NCBI RefSeq assembly: GCF_035917335.1
Contig: NZ_CP109067.1
Location: forward strand, 6,757,001 to 6,821,000
Length of the DNA stretch: 64,000 nt
Origin: Micromonospora sp. NBC_01813
GTDB lineage: Bacteria > Actinomycetota > Actinomycetes > Mycobacteriales > Micromonosporaceae
Direction: 5' to 3'
Position 1 is the first letter of the stretch; the number at the start of each line of letters is the position of its first letter. The position numbers and the translations under genes are program-made. Shown here one piece after another: positions 1 through 8,799 of this stretch. The notes beneath the pieces were generated by a model, which did no database searches, was not told the origin of the DNA, and saw only the letters and a list, made by a program, of their open reading frames with translations.

Positions 1-411
1 GCCGCCGGGCTGGCCGTCGAGTTCCAGACCACCGGCACCGCCCCGGAGGTGCCCGACGGGGTCGCGCTCGCCGTCTACCGGATCGTGCAGGAATCGCTGA
101 CCAACACCCTCAAACATGCGGGGGAGCGGGCGCGGGCCAGCGTCGCCATCGCGTACCGGCCGCAGGACATCGCCATCGAGGTGGTCGACGACGGCGGCGC
201 CCGGGTGCCCGCCCCGGCGCTGACCAACGTCACCCCGCTGCCGGTGCCGACCCCGGTGGCACCGCCGGCGCTGCCCGCCGGCGGGCACGGCCTGATCGGC
301 ATGCGCGAACGGACCGCCCTGTACGGCGGCGAGTTCAGCGCCGGAGCCCGGCTCGCCGGCGGCTGGCAGGTCCGCGCCCGGATCCCGCTGACCCTGGCGG
401 TGGCGGCATGA
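1..411 (+). CDS. NarL-type sensor histidine kinase, C-terminal part
   Basis: The open frame runs in from the left edge, so the N-terminal sensor and dimerisation regions are missing. The visible 136 residues form the HATPase_c domain of a HisKA_3 kinase: the N-box lies at YRIVQESLTNTLKHA and the G-box region at GHGLIGMRER, followed by a closing beta segment ending in IPL. Such kinases bind ATP and autophosphorylate to signal to a LuxR-type regulator. The stop overlaps the next start (ATGA), so the pair is translationally coupled. A Pro/Ala-rich insertion in the ATP-lid region separates the D-box from GHGL. The signal sensed cannot be read from this fragment. Confidence 0.93.
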   Translation, partial: AAGLAVEFQTTGTAPEVPDGVALAVYRIVQESLTNTLKHAGERARASVAIAYRPQDIAIEVVDDGGARVPAPALTNVTPLPVPTPVAPPALPAGGHGLIGMRERTALYGGEFSAGARLAGGWQVRARIPLTLAVAA

Positions 412-1112
412 GCGCCGCTGTCGACGGCCCCGAACCCGACGACCGCCCCCCGATCCGGGTCGTGCTCGTCGACGACCAGGCGCTGGTCCGGGCCGGCTTC
501 CGGATGGTGCTCGACTACTCCGGCGACATGACCGTGGTCGGTGAGGCCGGTGACGGCGCCGAGGCGCTGCGCCTACTGCGTACCGTCGACACCGACATCG
601 TGGTGATGGACGTCCGGATGCCGGTCCTCGACGGCGTCGAAGCCACCCGGCGGATCTGCGCCGCCGGCCCCACCCCCCGGGTGCTGGTGCTCACCACCTT
701 CGACACCGAAGCCGACGCGTTCGCCGCGTTGCAGGCCGGTGCCAGCGGATTCCTGCTCAAGAACGTCCCGCCGGAGGAGCTGCTCGCCGCGATCCGGGTC
801 ATCGCCAGCGGCGACTCGGTCGTCGCGCCCCGGATCACCCGCCGACTGCTGGACCGCTTCGCCGGCCAACTCGTCGCCACCGGCCCGGCGACCCCGGCGG
901 TCGCCGGACTCACCGACCGGGAACGCGAAGTGCTGCTGCTGATCGGCCAAGGTCTGTCCAACGCCGAGATCGCCGGCCGGCTCACCGTCGCCGAGGCCAC
1001 CGTCAAGACCCACGTCGGGCGGATCCTGGCCAAGCTGGGGCTGCGCGACCGGGTCCAGGCCGTCGTGTTGGCGTACGAGACGGGGTTGATCCGCCCCGGC
1101 ACGGCCGGCTGA
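408..1112 (+). CDS. NarL/LuxR-family response regulator
   Basis: 234 residues. A receiver domain occupies about residues 15-135, with the acidic pair D22/D23, phosphoacceptor D68 in VVMDVRMP, the conserved Thr in LTTF, and Lys in FLLKNVPP. A LuxR-type helix-turn-helix follows from about residue 165 (LTDREREVLLLI, then SNAEIAGRL). It is the cognate partner of the overlapping kinase. The likely target is the MacB/FtsX-type ABC exporter starting 150 bp downstream, a common arrangement for drug or cell-envelope stress responses in actinomycetes; that link is inferred from position only. Confidence 0.95.
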   Translation: MSAAVDGPEPDDRPPIRVVLVDDQALVRAGFRMVLDYSGDMTVVGEAGDGAEALRLLRTVDTDIVVMDVRMPVLDGVEATRRICAAGPTPRVLVLTTFDTEADAFAALQAGASGFLLKNVPPEELLAAIRVIASGDSVVAPRITRRLLDRFAGQLVATGPATPAVAGLTDREREVLLLIGQGLSNAEIAGRLTVAEATVKTHVGRILAKLGLRDRVQAVVLAYETGLIRPGTAG

Positions 1113-1114
1113 CC

Positions 1115-1153
1115 GCGCGGACCGCGGCCACCGACGGACGCCGCGGTCCGCGC
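1115..1153 (+). terminator. Perfect 13-bp inverted repeat after the response regulator
   Basis: Arms at 1115-1127 and 1141-1153 are exact reverse complements (gcgcggaccgcgg) around a 13-nt loop, starting 3 bp after the stop codon. There is no U-tract, as usual for actinomycete terminators. It separates the two-component genes from the ABC exporter. Confidence 0.55.
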
Positions 1154-1263
1154 CGGTGCGACGTACGACCTGAGGCGTACGCCGGCCGCCGCCTGCGACC
1201 CGCGGCGGACCCGGAAGTGACGCAGTACGGTGGACGCCACGCGCCGCCCGCGTCCCTAACGTC

Positions 1264-2067
1264 ATGCGCATGTCAACGATCACTTCGACCAGGGCAGCGG
1301 CCACCGCGACCGGCCTGTCCAAGGTGTACGGCAAGGGCGAGGCGGCGGTCACCGCGCTCGACGGCGTCGACATCGAGTTCGCCGCCGGCCGGTTCCACGC
1401 CATCATGGGCTCCTCCGGCTCCGGCAAGTCGACCCTGATGCACTGCCTCGCCGGCCTGGACCGGCCCACCGCCGGGAGCGTGCACATCGGCGACACCGAG
1501 ATCACCCGGCTCGACGACCGGCGGCTGACCATGCTGCGGCGCGACCGGATCGGCTTCGTCTTCCAGCGCTACAACCTGCTGCCGACGCTCACCGCCGTGG
1601 AGAACATCACCCTGCCGGTGATGATCGCCGGTGGCCGGACCGACCGGGACTGGCTCAACCAGGTGGTGGCCGCGGTCGGGCTCACCGACCGGCTCAACCA
1701 CCGCCCGTCCGAGCTGTCCGGCGGCCAGCAGCAGCGGGTCGCCGTCGCCCGTGCGCTGATCACCCGACCTGCGGTGATCTTCGCCGACGAGCCGACCGGA
1801 AACCTGGATTCGCGCTCCGGCGCCGAGGTGCTGCGGCTGCTGCGCGACGCCGTCGACCAGCTCGGCCAGACCGTGGTGATGGTGACCCACGACCCGCTGG
1901 CGGCCACCCGCGCCGACCGGGTCACCTTCCTCGCCGACGGGCGCCGGGTCACCGACCTGGACCGGCCCGACGTCGACGCGATTCTCGACGTGATGTCCCG
2001 CCTGGACTCCACCACCGGCCACGCTGGCCTGGACTCCATCACCGGCCACGCCCGCGTGGGTGGGTGA
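1264..2067 (+). CDS. ABC transporter ATP-binding protein, MacB/LolD type
   Basis: 267 residues. Walker A is GSSGSGKST (about 49-57), the Q-loop sits in FVFQRYNLLPTLTA, the signature is LSGGQQQRVA, and Walker B is VIFADEPTGNLD. The TGNLD form marks the MacB/LolD/FtsE exporter subfamily. It powers the FtsX-like permease starting 6 bp after its stop. Start choice: ATG at 1264 or 1270. A TAACGT hexamer lies 8-13 bp before 1270, so a leaderless message from 1270 is possible. The C-terminus carries a small internal duplication (LDSTTGHAG then LDSITGHAR, about 2002-2050) just before the stop codon. Confidence 0.94.
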   Translation: MRMSTITSTRAAATATGLSKVYGKGEAAVTALDGVDIEFAAGRFHAIMGSSGSGKSTLMHCLAGLDRPTAGSVHIGDTEITRLDDRRLTMLRRDRIGFVFQRYNLLPTLTAVENITLPVMIAGGRTDRDWLNQVVAAVGLTDRLNHRPSELSGGQQQRVAVARALITRPAVIFADEPTGNLDSRSGAEVLRLLRDAVDQLGQTVVMVTHDPLAATRADRVTFLADGRRVTDLDRPDVDAILDVMSRLDSTTGHAGLDSITGHARVGG

Positions 2068-2073
2068 GCCGGA

Positions 2074-4611
2074 ATGCTGCGGCACACCCTGCGCTCACTG
2101 CGCGCCAACGCGACCCGGCTGCTGTTGTCCTCCCTGGCGATCGTCCTCGGCGTCGGCTTCGTCACCGGCACCCTGATCTTCTCGGACGGGCTGGACGCCG
2201 CCACCAAGGAACGCGCCGGCCGACTCGACCGGCTGGTCGACGTCGAGTTGACCCGCGACACCGAGGAGGGACCGGCCGCCGACGACGCTGAGATCCTGCC
2301 CGCCGAGTTGGTCGACACCGTCCGGCAGGTCGGCGGTGTCGCCGCCGCCGAAGGCACCCTTAGCTGGTACGGCCTCGGACTGCTCGGCCCGGACGGCCGG
2401 TCGATCCCAGGGTTCCACACCGTGCTCACCGTGCCGACCACGCCGCAGCTGCGCGGATACGACCTGACCGCCGGTCGGCTGCCGCAACGCCCCGGTGAGG
2501 CGGTGCTCGACGCCCGTACCGCCGACCAGCGCGACATCAGCACCGGCGATCAGCTCCGGGCCCGCGCCAACGACCAGCCGATCCAGGACTACCAGGTGGT
2601 CGGACTGGTCGACCTCGCCGGCACCCCGGCCGACCTCGGCGGCGCGCTGCTCGGACTCTCCCTCGCCGACGCCCACCAGCTGACCGGCCGCGACGACGTG
2701 GACCGGATCATCGTCGCCGGCGCACCCGGCGTCGACCAGGCCGAGCTGGCGACCCGTGCCGCGGCCGCCGCCGGTGGAATCGTCGCCGTCCGCACCGGTG
2801 CCCAGCTGCAGGCCGCCGCCCTGGACGCGGCGGTCGGCAACGGCGACCGGTTCGCCGAGGTGCTGCTGATCTTCGCCGCGATCGCCGTCTTCGTCGCGGC
2901 GTTCGTCATCGCCAACACCTTCACGATCCTGCTCGCCCAACGGAGCCGGGAGACCGCGCTGCTGCGCCTGGTCGGCGCCACCCGAGCCCAGCTGTTCCGG
3001 GCCACCGTCGTCGAAGCCGTCGTGATGGGACTGATCGGCGCGACCTGGGGTCTGCTGCTCGGCGTGGCCGCCGCCGCCGGCCTGCGCCAGCTGTACGCGA
3101 TGATCGGCAGCGCCATGCCGAGCGGCACGGTGATCGGCGTCCGTACCGTGCTGATCGCCCTGGCCTGCGGGGTCGGGGTGACCGTCGGCGCCGCGCTGCT
3201 GCCGGCCTGGCGCGGCACCGCCGTACCGCCGGTCGCCGCCCTGACCGACGCCGCGCTGACCGTCGCCCGCCCGGTCGGCCGGGTCCGGCTCGGCACCGGA
3301 CTGCTGCTGCTCGCGGTCGGGACGCTGGCCCTCGTCGGTGCCGGCTGGGCCGGCAGCCTGCTGGTCGTCGTCGCCGGCGGAATGCTGGCGTTCCTCGGCC
3401 TGGTGCTGGCCAGCCCACTGATCGTGCCGGCGGTGACCCGGCTGCTGGGCGTGACGACCCGGTGGGTCGCCGGGCCGACGGCGCGGCTCGCCGTCGCCAA
3501 CGCGGTCCGCAACCCGCGCCGGGCCGCCGCCACCGCGATGGCGTTGGTGATCGGCATCGGCCTGGTGACGTCGTTCGCCGTCGGCGCGCACAGCGTCAAA
3601 CAGGCCGTGGAGCGGGAGGTGGCCGCCAAGACCGGGGCGGCCTTCCTGATCAACGCCGACTTCGACCCGGTGCCGGCGGAGCTGATCGACCGGCTGCGCG
3701 CCCTGCCGGAGGTCGGCGTGGTGCTCGGCGTCGCCGAGGCGTACGGCGCCCCAGGCGGCTTCGATGTCGTCGCCGGCCACCCCGACCTGCTGGCGAAGAC
3801 CGGGATGACAGTGGCCGACGGCAATCTCGCCGACCTCGCCCCCGGTGGGGTCGTGGCCAGCGCGGACACCGGCCTCACCGTCGGCGACCGGATCACGCTG
3901 GCACCGATGCCCGACGGATACGCCGGCGAGGCGGCAGCCGTCGGACAGGCCCGCGAGGTGGTCGTGGTCGCGGTTCTGTCCGCTTCCGATCCGGGCAGCG
4001 GCGAGTCACGCCTCGTGTTCGCCAGCGAGTCCGACTTCACCGCAGTCCACCCGTATGTCACGTCGTGGACGGTGCAGGTGGAACCGGCGGCGGGAACCGA
4101 GATCGCGGCGGCCCGGGCCGCCGTGGAGGAGGTCGTCGTCGGCTACCCCGCCGTTTCGTTCATGGACCGTGCCGCGTACGCCGCAGCCCGGACCAGCACC
4201 GTCGACACGGTGCTGCAGTTCGTGTCCGCGCTGCTCGCCCTCGCGATCCTCATCTCCCTGCTCGGCCTGGCCAACACCCTGACCCTGTCGGTGGTCGAAC
4301 GGACCCGGGAGAACGCCCTGCTGCGGGCCGTCGGCCTCACCCGGGGCCAGCTGCGCGGCATGCTCGCCGCCGAGGCGGTGCTGCTGGCGGTCAGCGGGGT
4401 GGTCTGCGGCATCGTGATCGGCGTCGCCGGTGCGTTGAGCGCGCTCGCGGTCCTCAACCGCGAAGAGAACGGCATCTTCCGGCTGGAACTGCCCTGGGCA
4501 CAGCTCGCAGTGATCGTCGCGGTGGCGGCGGTCGCCGCGCTGGTCGCGTCGGTGCTGCCGGCCGGCCGTGCGCTGCGCCAACCGGTCGTCACCTCGCTCG
4601 CCGCCGAATAG
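2074..4611 (+). CDS. FtsX-family ABC transporter permease
   Basis: 845 residues. An N-terminal membrane segment (about 17-37) is followed by a large extracytoplasmic MacB-type domain. A first FtsX block of about three or more helices lies at roughly 260-390 (IAVFVAAFVIANTFTILLA, QRSRETALLRLVGATRAQL). A central pair of helices and a second extracytoplasmic region follow, then a second FtsX block near the C-terminus (TRENALLRAVGLTRGQL). This duplicated architecture is usual for actinobacterial exporters of drugs, peptides or lipids. It forms an operon with the preceding ATPase. The substrate is unknown. Confidence 0.92.
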   Translation: MLRHTLRSLRANATRLLLSSLAIVLGVGFVTGTLIFSDGLDAATKERAGRLDRLVDVELTRDTEEGPAADDAEILPAELVDTVRQVGGVAAAEGTLSWYGLGLLGPDGRSIPGFHTVLTVPTTPQLRGYDLTAGRLPQRPGEAVLDARTADQRDISTGDQLRARANDQPIQDYQVVGLVDLAGTPADLGGALLGLSLADAHQLTGRDDVDRIIVAGAPGVDQAELATRAAAAAGGIVAVRTGAQLQAAALDAAVGNGDRFAEVLLIFAAIAVFVAAFVIANTFTILLAQRSRETALLRLVGATRAQLFRATVVEAVVMGLIGATWGLLLGVAAAAGLRQLYAMIGSAMPSGTVIGVRTVLIALACGVGVTVGAALLPAWRGTAVPPVAALTDAALTVARPVGRVRLGTGLLLLAVGTLALVGAGWAGSLLVVVAGGMLAFLGLVLASPLIVPAVTRLLGVTTRWVAGPTARLAVANAVRNPRRAAATAMALVIGIGLVTSFAVGAHSVKQAVEREVAAKTGAAFLINADFDPVPAELIDRLRALPEVGVVLGVAEAYGAPGGFDVVAGHPDLLAKTGMTVADGNLADLAPGGVVASADTGLTVGDRITLAPMPDGYAGEAAAVGQAREVVVVAVLSASDPGSGESRLVFASESDFTAVHPYVTSWTVQVEPAAGTEIAAARAAVEEVVVGYPAVSFMDRAAYAAARTSTVDTVLQFVSALLALAILISLLGLANTLTLSVVERTRENALLRAVGLTRGQLRGMLAAEAVLLAVSGVVCGIVIGVAGALSALAVLNREENGIFRLELPWAQLAVIVAVAAVAALVASVLPAGRALRQPVVTSLAAE

Positions 4612-4665
4612 CCGGTCCACCGGCCCCGCCGGAGCGGTGCAGCGCGTCGGCCGGGTCCCCACGTC

Positions 4666-4700
4666 GCGCCGGACGTCCATCGGGGGCGGACGTCCGGCGC
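4666..4700 (+). terminator. Perfect 13-bp hairpin after the ABC exporter operon
   Basis: Arms 4666-4678 (gcgccggacgtcc) and 4688-4700 are exact reverse complements with a 9-nt loop, 54 bp after the permease stop. It is a good candidate for the exporter operon terminator and lies upstream of the helicase-like gene. Confidence 0.65.
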
Positions 4701-4785
4701 GGGCCTGGTGCCCACTGCTGGGCTGCCGGGCGGCGACCCCGGCCGGTACGGTGTGGCGAACCGCCGACCCTGGGGAGGGGCGCCC

Positions 4786-6942
4786 ATGGCCGACATGTCC
4801 GCGGAGATCGCTGCCGAGCAGGAGCACTTCGATGCCGCCGCCGCCGAGCGCGCCCGGCGACGCGCCCAGCTCGACACTCTCGCCGCCAGCGGTGCCGACA
4901 AGGCCGCCGCCGCCCGGCTGCGCCAGCACGCCAAGGTCGTCGCCCGGGCGCTCGGCGGCGCCGCCGACGCGGTCGCCTTCGGGCGGATCGACGACGAGTC
5001 CGGCGAGGCGCTCTACCTCGGTCGGCACCTGATCAGCGCGGGCGGCGGCGCGGACCCGCTGGTGATCAACTGGCAGTCGCTGGCGGCGGCCCGCTACTTC
5101 ACCGCCAGCCCGACCGACGCCCAGGGGCTGACCCGCAAACGCAGCTACCAGTGCACCGGCAACACCATCGACAGCTTCGCCGACGTGCTGTTCGCCGAGA
5201 TCGCCGCCGGGGTCGCGGCCGCGCCCGACGTCGACGGGCCACTGCTCGCCGAGATGGCCCGGGGCCGGACCGGGACCCTGCGCGACATCGTCGCCACCAT
5301 CCAGGCCGCCCAGTTCGAGCTGATCCGCGCCCCACTGGACGAGCTGCTCGTCATCGAGGGCGGCCCCGGCACCGGCAAGACGGCAATCGCCCTGCACCGG
5401 GTCTCCTGGCTGCTGTTCCAGCATCCCGAGCTGGCCGCCGACGACATCCTCGTGGTCGGCCCACATCCGACGTTCATGCGCTACATCAGCCAGGTGCTGC
5501 CCGGCCTGGGCGACGCCGAGGTCGAGCTGCGCGACATCAGCCGGCTGGCCCCGACCGTACGCCGAGGGCGGGCCGAGTCGACGTCGGTGGCCCGGCTCAA
5601 GGGCGACGCCCGGATGGCCGGGCTGCTCGACCGGGCGTTGCGCAACCGGATCGGCACCCCGGACCCGGCCGAGCGGCTGCTGCTCGGCGGTCGGTTCGTC
5701 ACCCTGCCCGGCGAGGAGGTACGCGCAGCGCTCGCCGCCGCCGACGGCGCCGAACTGCCGTACAACGGTCGTCGGCAGGTGTTCCGCGACCGGCTCGCCG
5801 ACCTGGTCCAGGCCCGGACCGGCACCGACCCGAAGGGCCAGTCGGCGTTGGCGAACCTCGTCGAGCGGCTCTGGCCGCAGCAGAGCCCGGCGGTTTTCCT
5901 GCGGGACCTGTTCGGCTCCCGCCCCCGGCTACGCGCCGCCGCCGGTGGTGGCGCGTCGACCGTCAGTGAGCTGACTCCGGACGAGTTGGCCATGCTGCAC
6001 CGACGCGGCGCGGACCGGATCTCCGAGGAGCTCTGGTCGGCGGCCGACCTGCCGCTGCTCGACGAGCTGGACCACCTGATCGACGGTGCGCCGCAGCGCC
6101 GGTACGGGCACGTACTGGTCGACGAGGCGCAGGACCTGTCGCCGATGCAGTTGCGGGCGGTGGCCCGGCGCAGCCGCACCGGATCGTTGACCGTCGTCGG
6201 CGACCTGGCCCAGTCCACCGGCGCGTGGGCGCGCGACAGCTGGGACGAGGTGACCAGCCACCTGCCGACGACCCATCCCGTGCGGGTCGCGCCACTGCGG
6301 TACGGCTACCGGGTGCCCCGTCAGGCGTACGAGTTCGCCGCCCGACTGTTGCCGGTCGCCGCGCCGGCGGTGACCGCACCCGAAGTGGTCCGGGACGGTC
6401 CCGCCGAGCCCGGCGTGCACCGGGTCGGGTTGACCGAACGGGCCGGCCGGGTCGTCGCCGTCGCCACCGAACACGCGGCGCGGGGCGCCTTCGTCGGCAT
6501 CGTCTGCCCGCCGCGCTGCCGCCGCGAGGTCGAGGCGGCGCTCGCCGAGAACGGCGTCGCCTGGAGCAGCGCGCAGCAGGGTGACCTGAGCGGGTCGATC
6601 AACCTGGTCAGCCCGACCGAGGCCAAGGGCCTCGAGTTCGACGCGGTGGTGGTGGTCGAGCCGGAGCAGATCGTCGCCGACGACGAACGCGGCCACCGGA
6701 TGCTCTACGTCGCGCTGACCCGCACCACCGGCTACCTGGACGTCGTCTGTGTCGGCGACCCGTTGCCGTTGACCACGCCGCAGCGGGTGGCCGATTCGTC
6801 GAACGCGGACCGCCGCGACTTCAACGAGCGTGAGATCCGCCAGTTGGCCGAGCATCTCGCCGGTCAGCTCCGCGCCGCCGCGCCCGCCGGGTACTGGCCG
6901 CAGGTCATCGACGAGGTACGCCGTCAGCTCGCCGCCGAATGA
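4786..6942 (+). CDS. HelD-family RNA polymerase-recycling ATPase (UvrD-like)
   Basis: 718 residues from the ATG at 4786, chosen because tggggagggg lies just upstream; an in-frame ATG at 4708 lacks a ribosome site. The first 60 residues form a charged helical arm typical of HelD, which inserts into RNA polymerase channels. Superfamily I helicase motifs follow: Walker A GGPGTGKT (192-199), Walker B VLVDEAQDLSPMQL, and motif VI MLYVALTRTTG. HelD-like proteins release stalled RNA polymerase from DNA; the actinobacterial relative HelR also protects polymerase from rifamycin. No recognisable rifamycin-associated element lies upstream, so the HelR role specifically is not shown. Confidence 0.88.
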   Translation: MADMSAEIAAEQEHFDAAAAERARRRAQLDTLAASGADKAAAARLRQHAKVVARALGGAADAVAFGRIDDESGEALYLGRHLISAGGGADPLVINWQSLAAARYFTASPTDAQGLTRKRSYQCTGNTIDSFADVLFAEIAAGVAAAPDVDGPLLAEMARGRTGTLRDIVATIQAAQFELIRAPLDELLVIEGGPGTGKTAIALHRVSWLLFQHPELAADDILVVGPHPTFMRYISQVLPGLGDAEVELRDISRLAPTVRRGRAESTSVARLKGDARMAGLLDRALRNRIGTPDPAERLLLGGRFVTLPGEEVRAALAAADGAELPYNGRRQVFRDRLADLVQARTGTDPKGQSALANLVERLWPQQSPAVFLRDLFGSRPRLRAAAGGGASTVSELTPDELAMLHRRGADRISEELWSAADLPLLDELDHLIDGAPQRRYGHVLVDEAQDLSPMQLRAVARRSRTGSLTVVGDLAQSTGAWARDSWDEVTSHLPTTHPVRVAPLRYGYRVPRQAYEFAARLLPVAAPAVTAPEVVRDGPAEPGVHRVGLTERAGRVVAVATEHAARGAFVGIVCPPRCRREVEAALAENGVAWSSAQQGDLSGSINLVSPTEAKGLEFDAVVVVEPEQIVADDERGHRMLYVALTRTTGYLDVVCVGDPLPLTTPQRVADSSNADRRDFNEREIRQLAEHLAGQLRAAAPAGYWPQVIDEVRRQLAAE

Positions 6943-6968
6943 GAGTCAGGCCCGAATGAGAGTCAGGC
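6936..6968. repeat. 16-bp tandem duplication spanning two convergent stop codons
   Basis: cgaatgagagtcaggc occurs exactly at 6936-6951 and 6953-6968. The first copy contains the stop of the HelD gene (TGA 6940-6942) and the second contains the stop of the minus-strand SAP-like gene (6963-6965). Two other convergent junctions in this window show comparable duplications. Confidence 0.85.
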
Positions 6969-7448
6969 GTGGTCGGCTGGCCGGCTGAGTACCGCTGAGG
7001 TGAGTCGGCGGCCGACCATCGCCTGCACGATGCTCTTCTGAATGGCGGGCTTGGTGGCCCGGCTCGACAGCGCGACGCCGAGCTCGGCGGCCAGCACCTT
7101 CAGATCGGCGACCCGTAGGCCGAGGTCGTCGAGGTAGCGGCCGGCGGCCACCCGGTCGTCGATGGTGGCGAGATCGGTCCGGATCCGTTCGGTGTCGATG
7201 ACAGGGGCCGGCTTCGTCGCCCGGGTCGGTGCCTTCCGCGCGCCGGTGCCCCGGCCCGCTGCCGGTGGCTGGCCGGCCGTCGTCGACTCGGCTGGCCCGA
7301 GGCCCGCCGTGGTGGCCGTCGGGCCGCCGCTGACGGTCAACTGGGCGGTGCCGTCGGCGAGGGCGGCCAGCTGGTCCGGCGGCAGCGTACGGAGGAAGTC
7401 CGCGACCCGGATCAGGACGGCGTGGGACAGGTCTGCGGCGCTGGTCAC
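6963..7448 (-). CDS. Small SAP-like-motif protein paired with ParA-like ATPase
   Basis: 161 residues, not assignable to a named family. The N-terminal 45 residues look helical (HAVLIRVADFLRTLPPDQL). A Gly/Thr/Pro/Ala-rich basic linker (about 46-85, with ARKAPTRATKPAP) follows. The C-terminal 60 residues contain LKVLAAELGVALSSRATKPA, which resembles a SAP or Rho-N helix-extension-helix DNA-binding motif. It starts 9 bp after the ParA-like gene on the same strand, so the two form an operon. It could be the nucleic-acid- or cargo-binding partner of that ATPase in place of ParB. That function is inferred. Confidence 0.6.
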   Translation of the reverse strand: MTSAADLSHAVLIRVADFLRTLPPDQLAALADGTAQLTVSGGPTATTAGLGPAESTTAGQPPAAGRGTGARKAPTRATKPAPVIDTERIRTDLATIDDRVAAGRYLDDLGLRVADLKVLAAELGVALSSRATKPAIQKSIVQAMVGRRLTSAVLSRPADHA

Positions 7449-7457
7449 GAAGGTCTC

Positions 7458-8369
7458 CTACGGGCGGATCTTGGCGAGGAACTCACTGGCGAGCTGTTGC
7501 AGCTCATACTGGACATTGGGGTTCGCGTCCGGCATCAGGACTGCGGGTAGACCCTGCTCGCCAGCGGTGGCGAAAACGGTCTTGCTGTCGCGGATCATCT
7601 GCTGGAAGCGGGGGATCTCGATCGTCGCAGGATGCCCGATGAAGTTGCGCAGCGCCAACAGCGGCCCGTGATTGGTGTACTGCACCATGGTGAACACGAT
7701 GCCGAGGATCTGCGGGCTGATCTGGTCGGCGCGATCGGTGGCGACCTTGTTGTAGTCGGTGACCAGCTCGGAGACCTTCTTGCGCAGATAGTCGATGCCA
7801 AGGGTGGAAAGGTAGTCGGGCCGGGCCGGGATCAGGATGTGATCGCTGGCGACGATCCCGGTGCGGGTCACCATCGTGAAGTTTGGCGGGCAGTCGATCA
7901 GCACCACCTGGTACTCGCTGAACGCGGGGGCGGCCAGCGCGTCGGCGAGGGCCCGGTGCAGCGGCAGGTAGCGCGGGCTGCCGTGCTGGAACCGGGATCC
8001 GCCCAGGTTGGCGGCGAAGTCCAGATCTGCGTCGGTGAGCATCAGATGCGACGGCACCAGATCGAGTCGCCCGTCGCTGTTCTGCGCGATCACCTCGTTG
8101 ACTGTCGACGGGGTGAGTACGTAGCGGTCGAGCGGGGCGGCACCGTCCCCGTCCAGCACGTTGCCGAACCACTGCAGGATCGTCCGGTCATCGGCCAGCT
8201 CCCGCTCCCACATGGTGGGGTCGAGGAACGAGAAGGTGAGGCTGGCCTGCGGGTCCAGGTCGATCAGGAGCACCCGGTACCCGCGGTGCGCGAGTTCGGC
8301 ACCGAGGTTGGCGGTGATGGTGGTTTTCCCGACACCGCCCTTGTAGTTGATGACTGAGACGACGGTCAT
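7458..8369 (-). CDS. ParA/Soj-like partition ATPase
   Basis: 303 residues from the ATG at 8369, preceded by gtgcggag at ribosome-site distance; a longer frame to 8501 has no support. Deviant Walker [10 protein letters not shown] lies at about 9-17, Walker A' [11 protein letters not shown] follows, and Walker B is [10 protein letters not shown]. ParA ATPases dimerise on ATP, bind DNA nonspecifically and are turned over by a partner, moving chromosomes, plasmids or protein cargo. No ParB gene or parS array is adjacent; the downstream gene is a small SAP-like protein. This is therefore an orphan or cargo-positioning ParA rather than the chromosomal Soj. A 55-bp palindrome lies about 100 bp upstream. 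Confidence 0.9.
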   Translation of the reverse strand: MTVVSVINYKGGVGKTTITANLGAELAHRGYRVLLIDLDPQASLTFSFLDPTMWERELADDRTILQWFGNVLDGDGAAPLDRYVLTPSTVNEVIAQNSDGRLDLVPSHLMLTDADLDFAANLGGSRFQHGSPRYLPLHRALADALAAPAFSEYQVVLIDCPPNFTMVTRTGIVASDHILIPARPDYLSTLGIDYLRKKVSELVTDYNKVATDRADQISPQILGIVFTMVQYTNHGPLLALRNFIGHPATIEIPRFQQMIRDSKTVFATAGEQGLPAVLMPDANPNVQYELQQLASEFLAKIRP

Positions 8370-8471
8370 CGGCCGCTCCGCACACACATGGTCAGCAGCA
8401 TGCCACGCCGCGACCACTACCCGTCCAGCTTGATCTTGGGTGCCCGGCGGGGCGGCTGGCATCCGCTTCGC

Positions 8472-8526
8472 GTTTTCTACACCACGTACCTCATGCGCCA
8501 CGCATTACGTATGTCATGTAGAAAAC
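8472..8526. repeat. 55-bp imperfect palindrome upstream of ParA-like gene
   Basis: The outer arms gttttctaca (8472-8481) and tgtagaaaac (8517-8526) are exact reverse complements. The interior continues the symmetry with about seven mismatches per half (for example cacgtacctcatgcg against cgcattacgtatgt). It is markedly more AT-rich than its surroundings. Candidate roles are an operator, a centromere-like site for the ParA system, or a mobile hairpin. Confidence 0.75.
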
Positions 8527-8694
8527 GGCGAAGCCGCGTCGGACGGGGGTCGTCAGCCCGCGTCGGGTCGTCGGCTCGTCGGGCTCGGCTGAGGGTGGCC
8601 GGTGGTCTGCGCTCAGCGGTCCGTGGGAGGCGCCCAGCCCGGCCGGAATGATCCGCAGGGCGGGGTCGTTACACATGGTCGAGCCACACGCCCG

Positions 8695-8729
8695 CCCTGC
8701 ACCCCTGCACCCCTGCACCCCTGCACCCC
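8695..8729. repeat. Tandem repeat of ccctgcac (4.4 copies)
   Basis: Exact 8-bp units at 8695-8702, 8703-8710, 8711-8718 and 8719-8726, followed by ccc. It is a simple slippage-prone repeat 13 bp before the dispersed hairpin element. Confidence 0.9.
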
Positions 8730-8741
8730 GCCTTTCCTCGG

Positions 8742-8799
8742 CGATCTTGCACTTATCGAGAAGATTTGTCGGGATTGTCCGTCGATAAGTGCAAGATCG
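8742..8799. repeat. Dispersed hairpin element, copy 1
   Basis: 18-bp perfect arms at 8742-8759 (cgatcttgcacttatcga) and 8782-8799 enclose a 22-nt spacer. The element recurs at 50510-50579 with the same arm sequence, the same 22-nt spacer length and a related spacer in inverse orientation. A repeated cgatcttg half arm follows at 8803-8810. It does not code for protein. Confidence 0.85.

Noticed and set aside
2095-3780. Long minus-strand frames opposite the FtsX permease and other genes
   Set aside because: They are low-complexity Gly/Asp/Arg-rich products of GC-rich third codon positions, without ribosome sites or domains.
4612-4785. Possible rifamycin-associated element controlling the HelD-type gene
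   Set aside because: The only strong symmetry is the GC-rich terminator hairpin at 4666-4700; no separate palindrome of the expected kind was seen.
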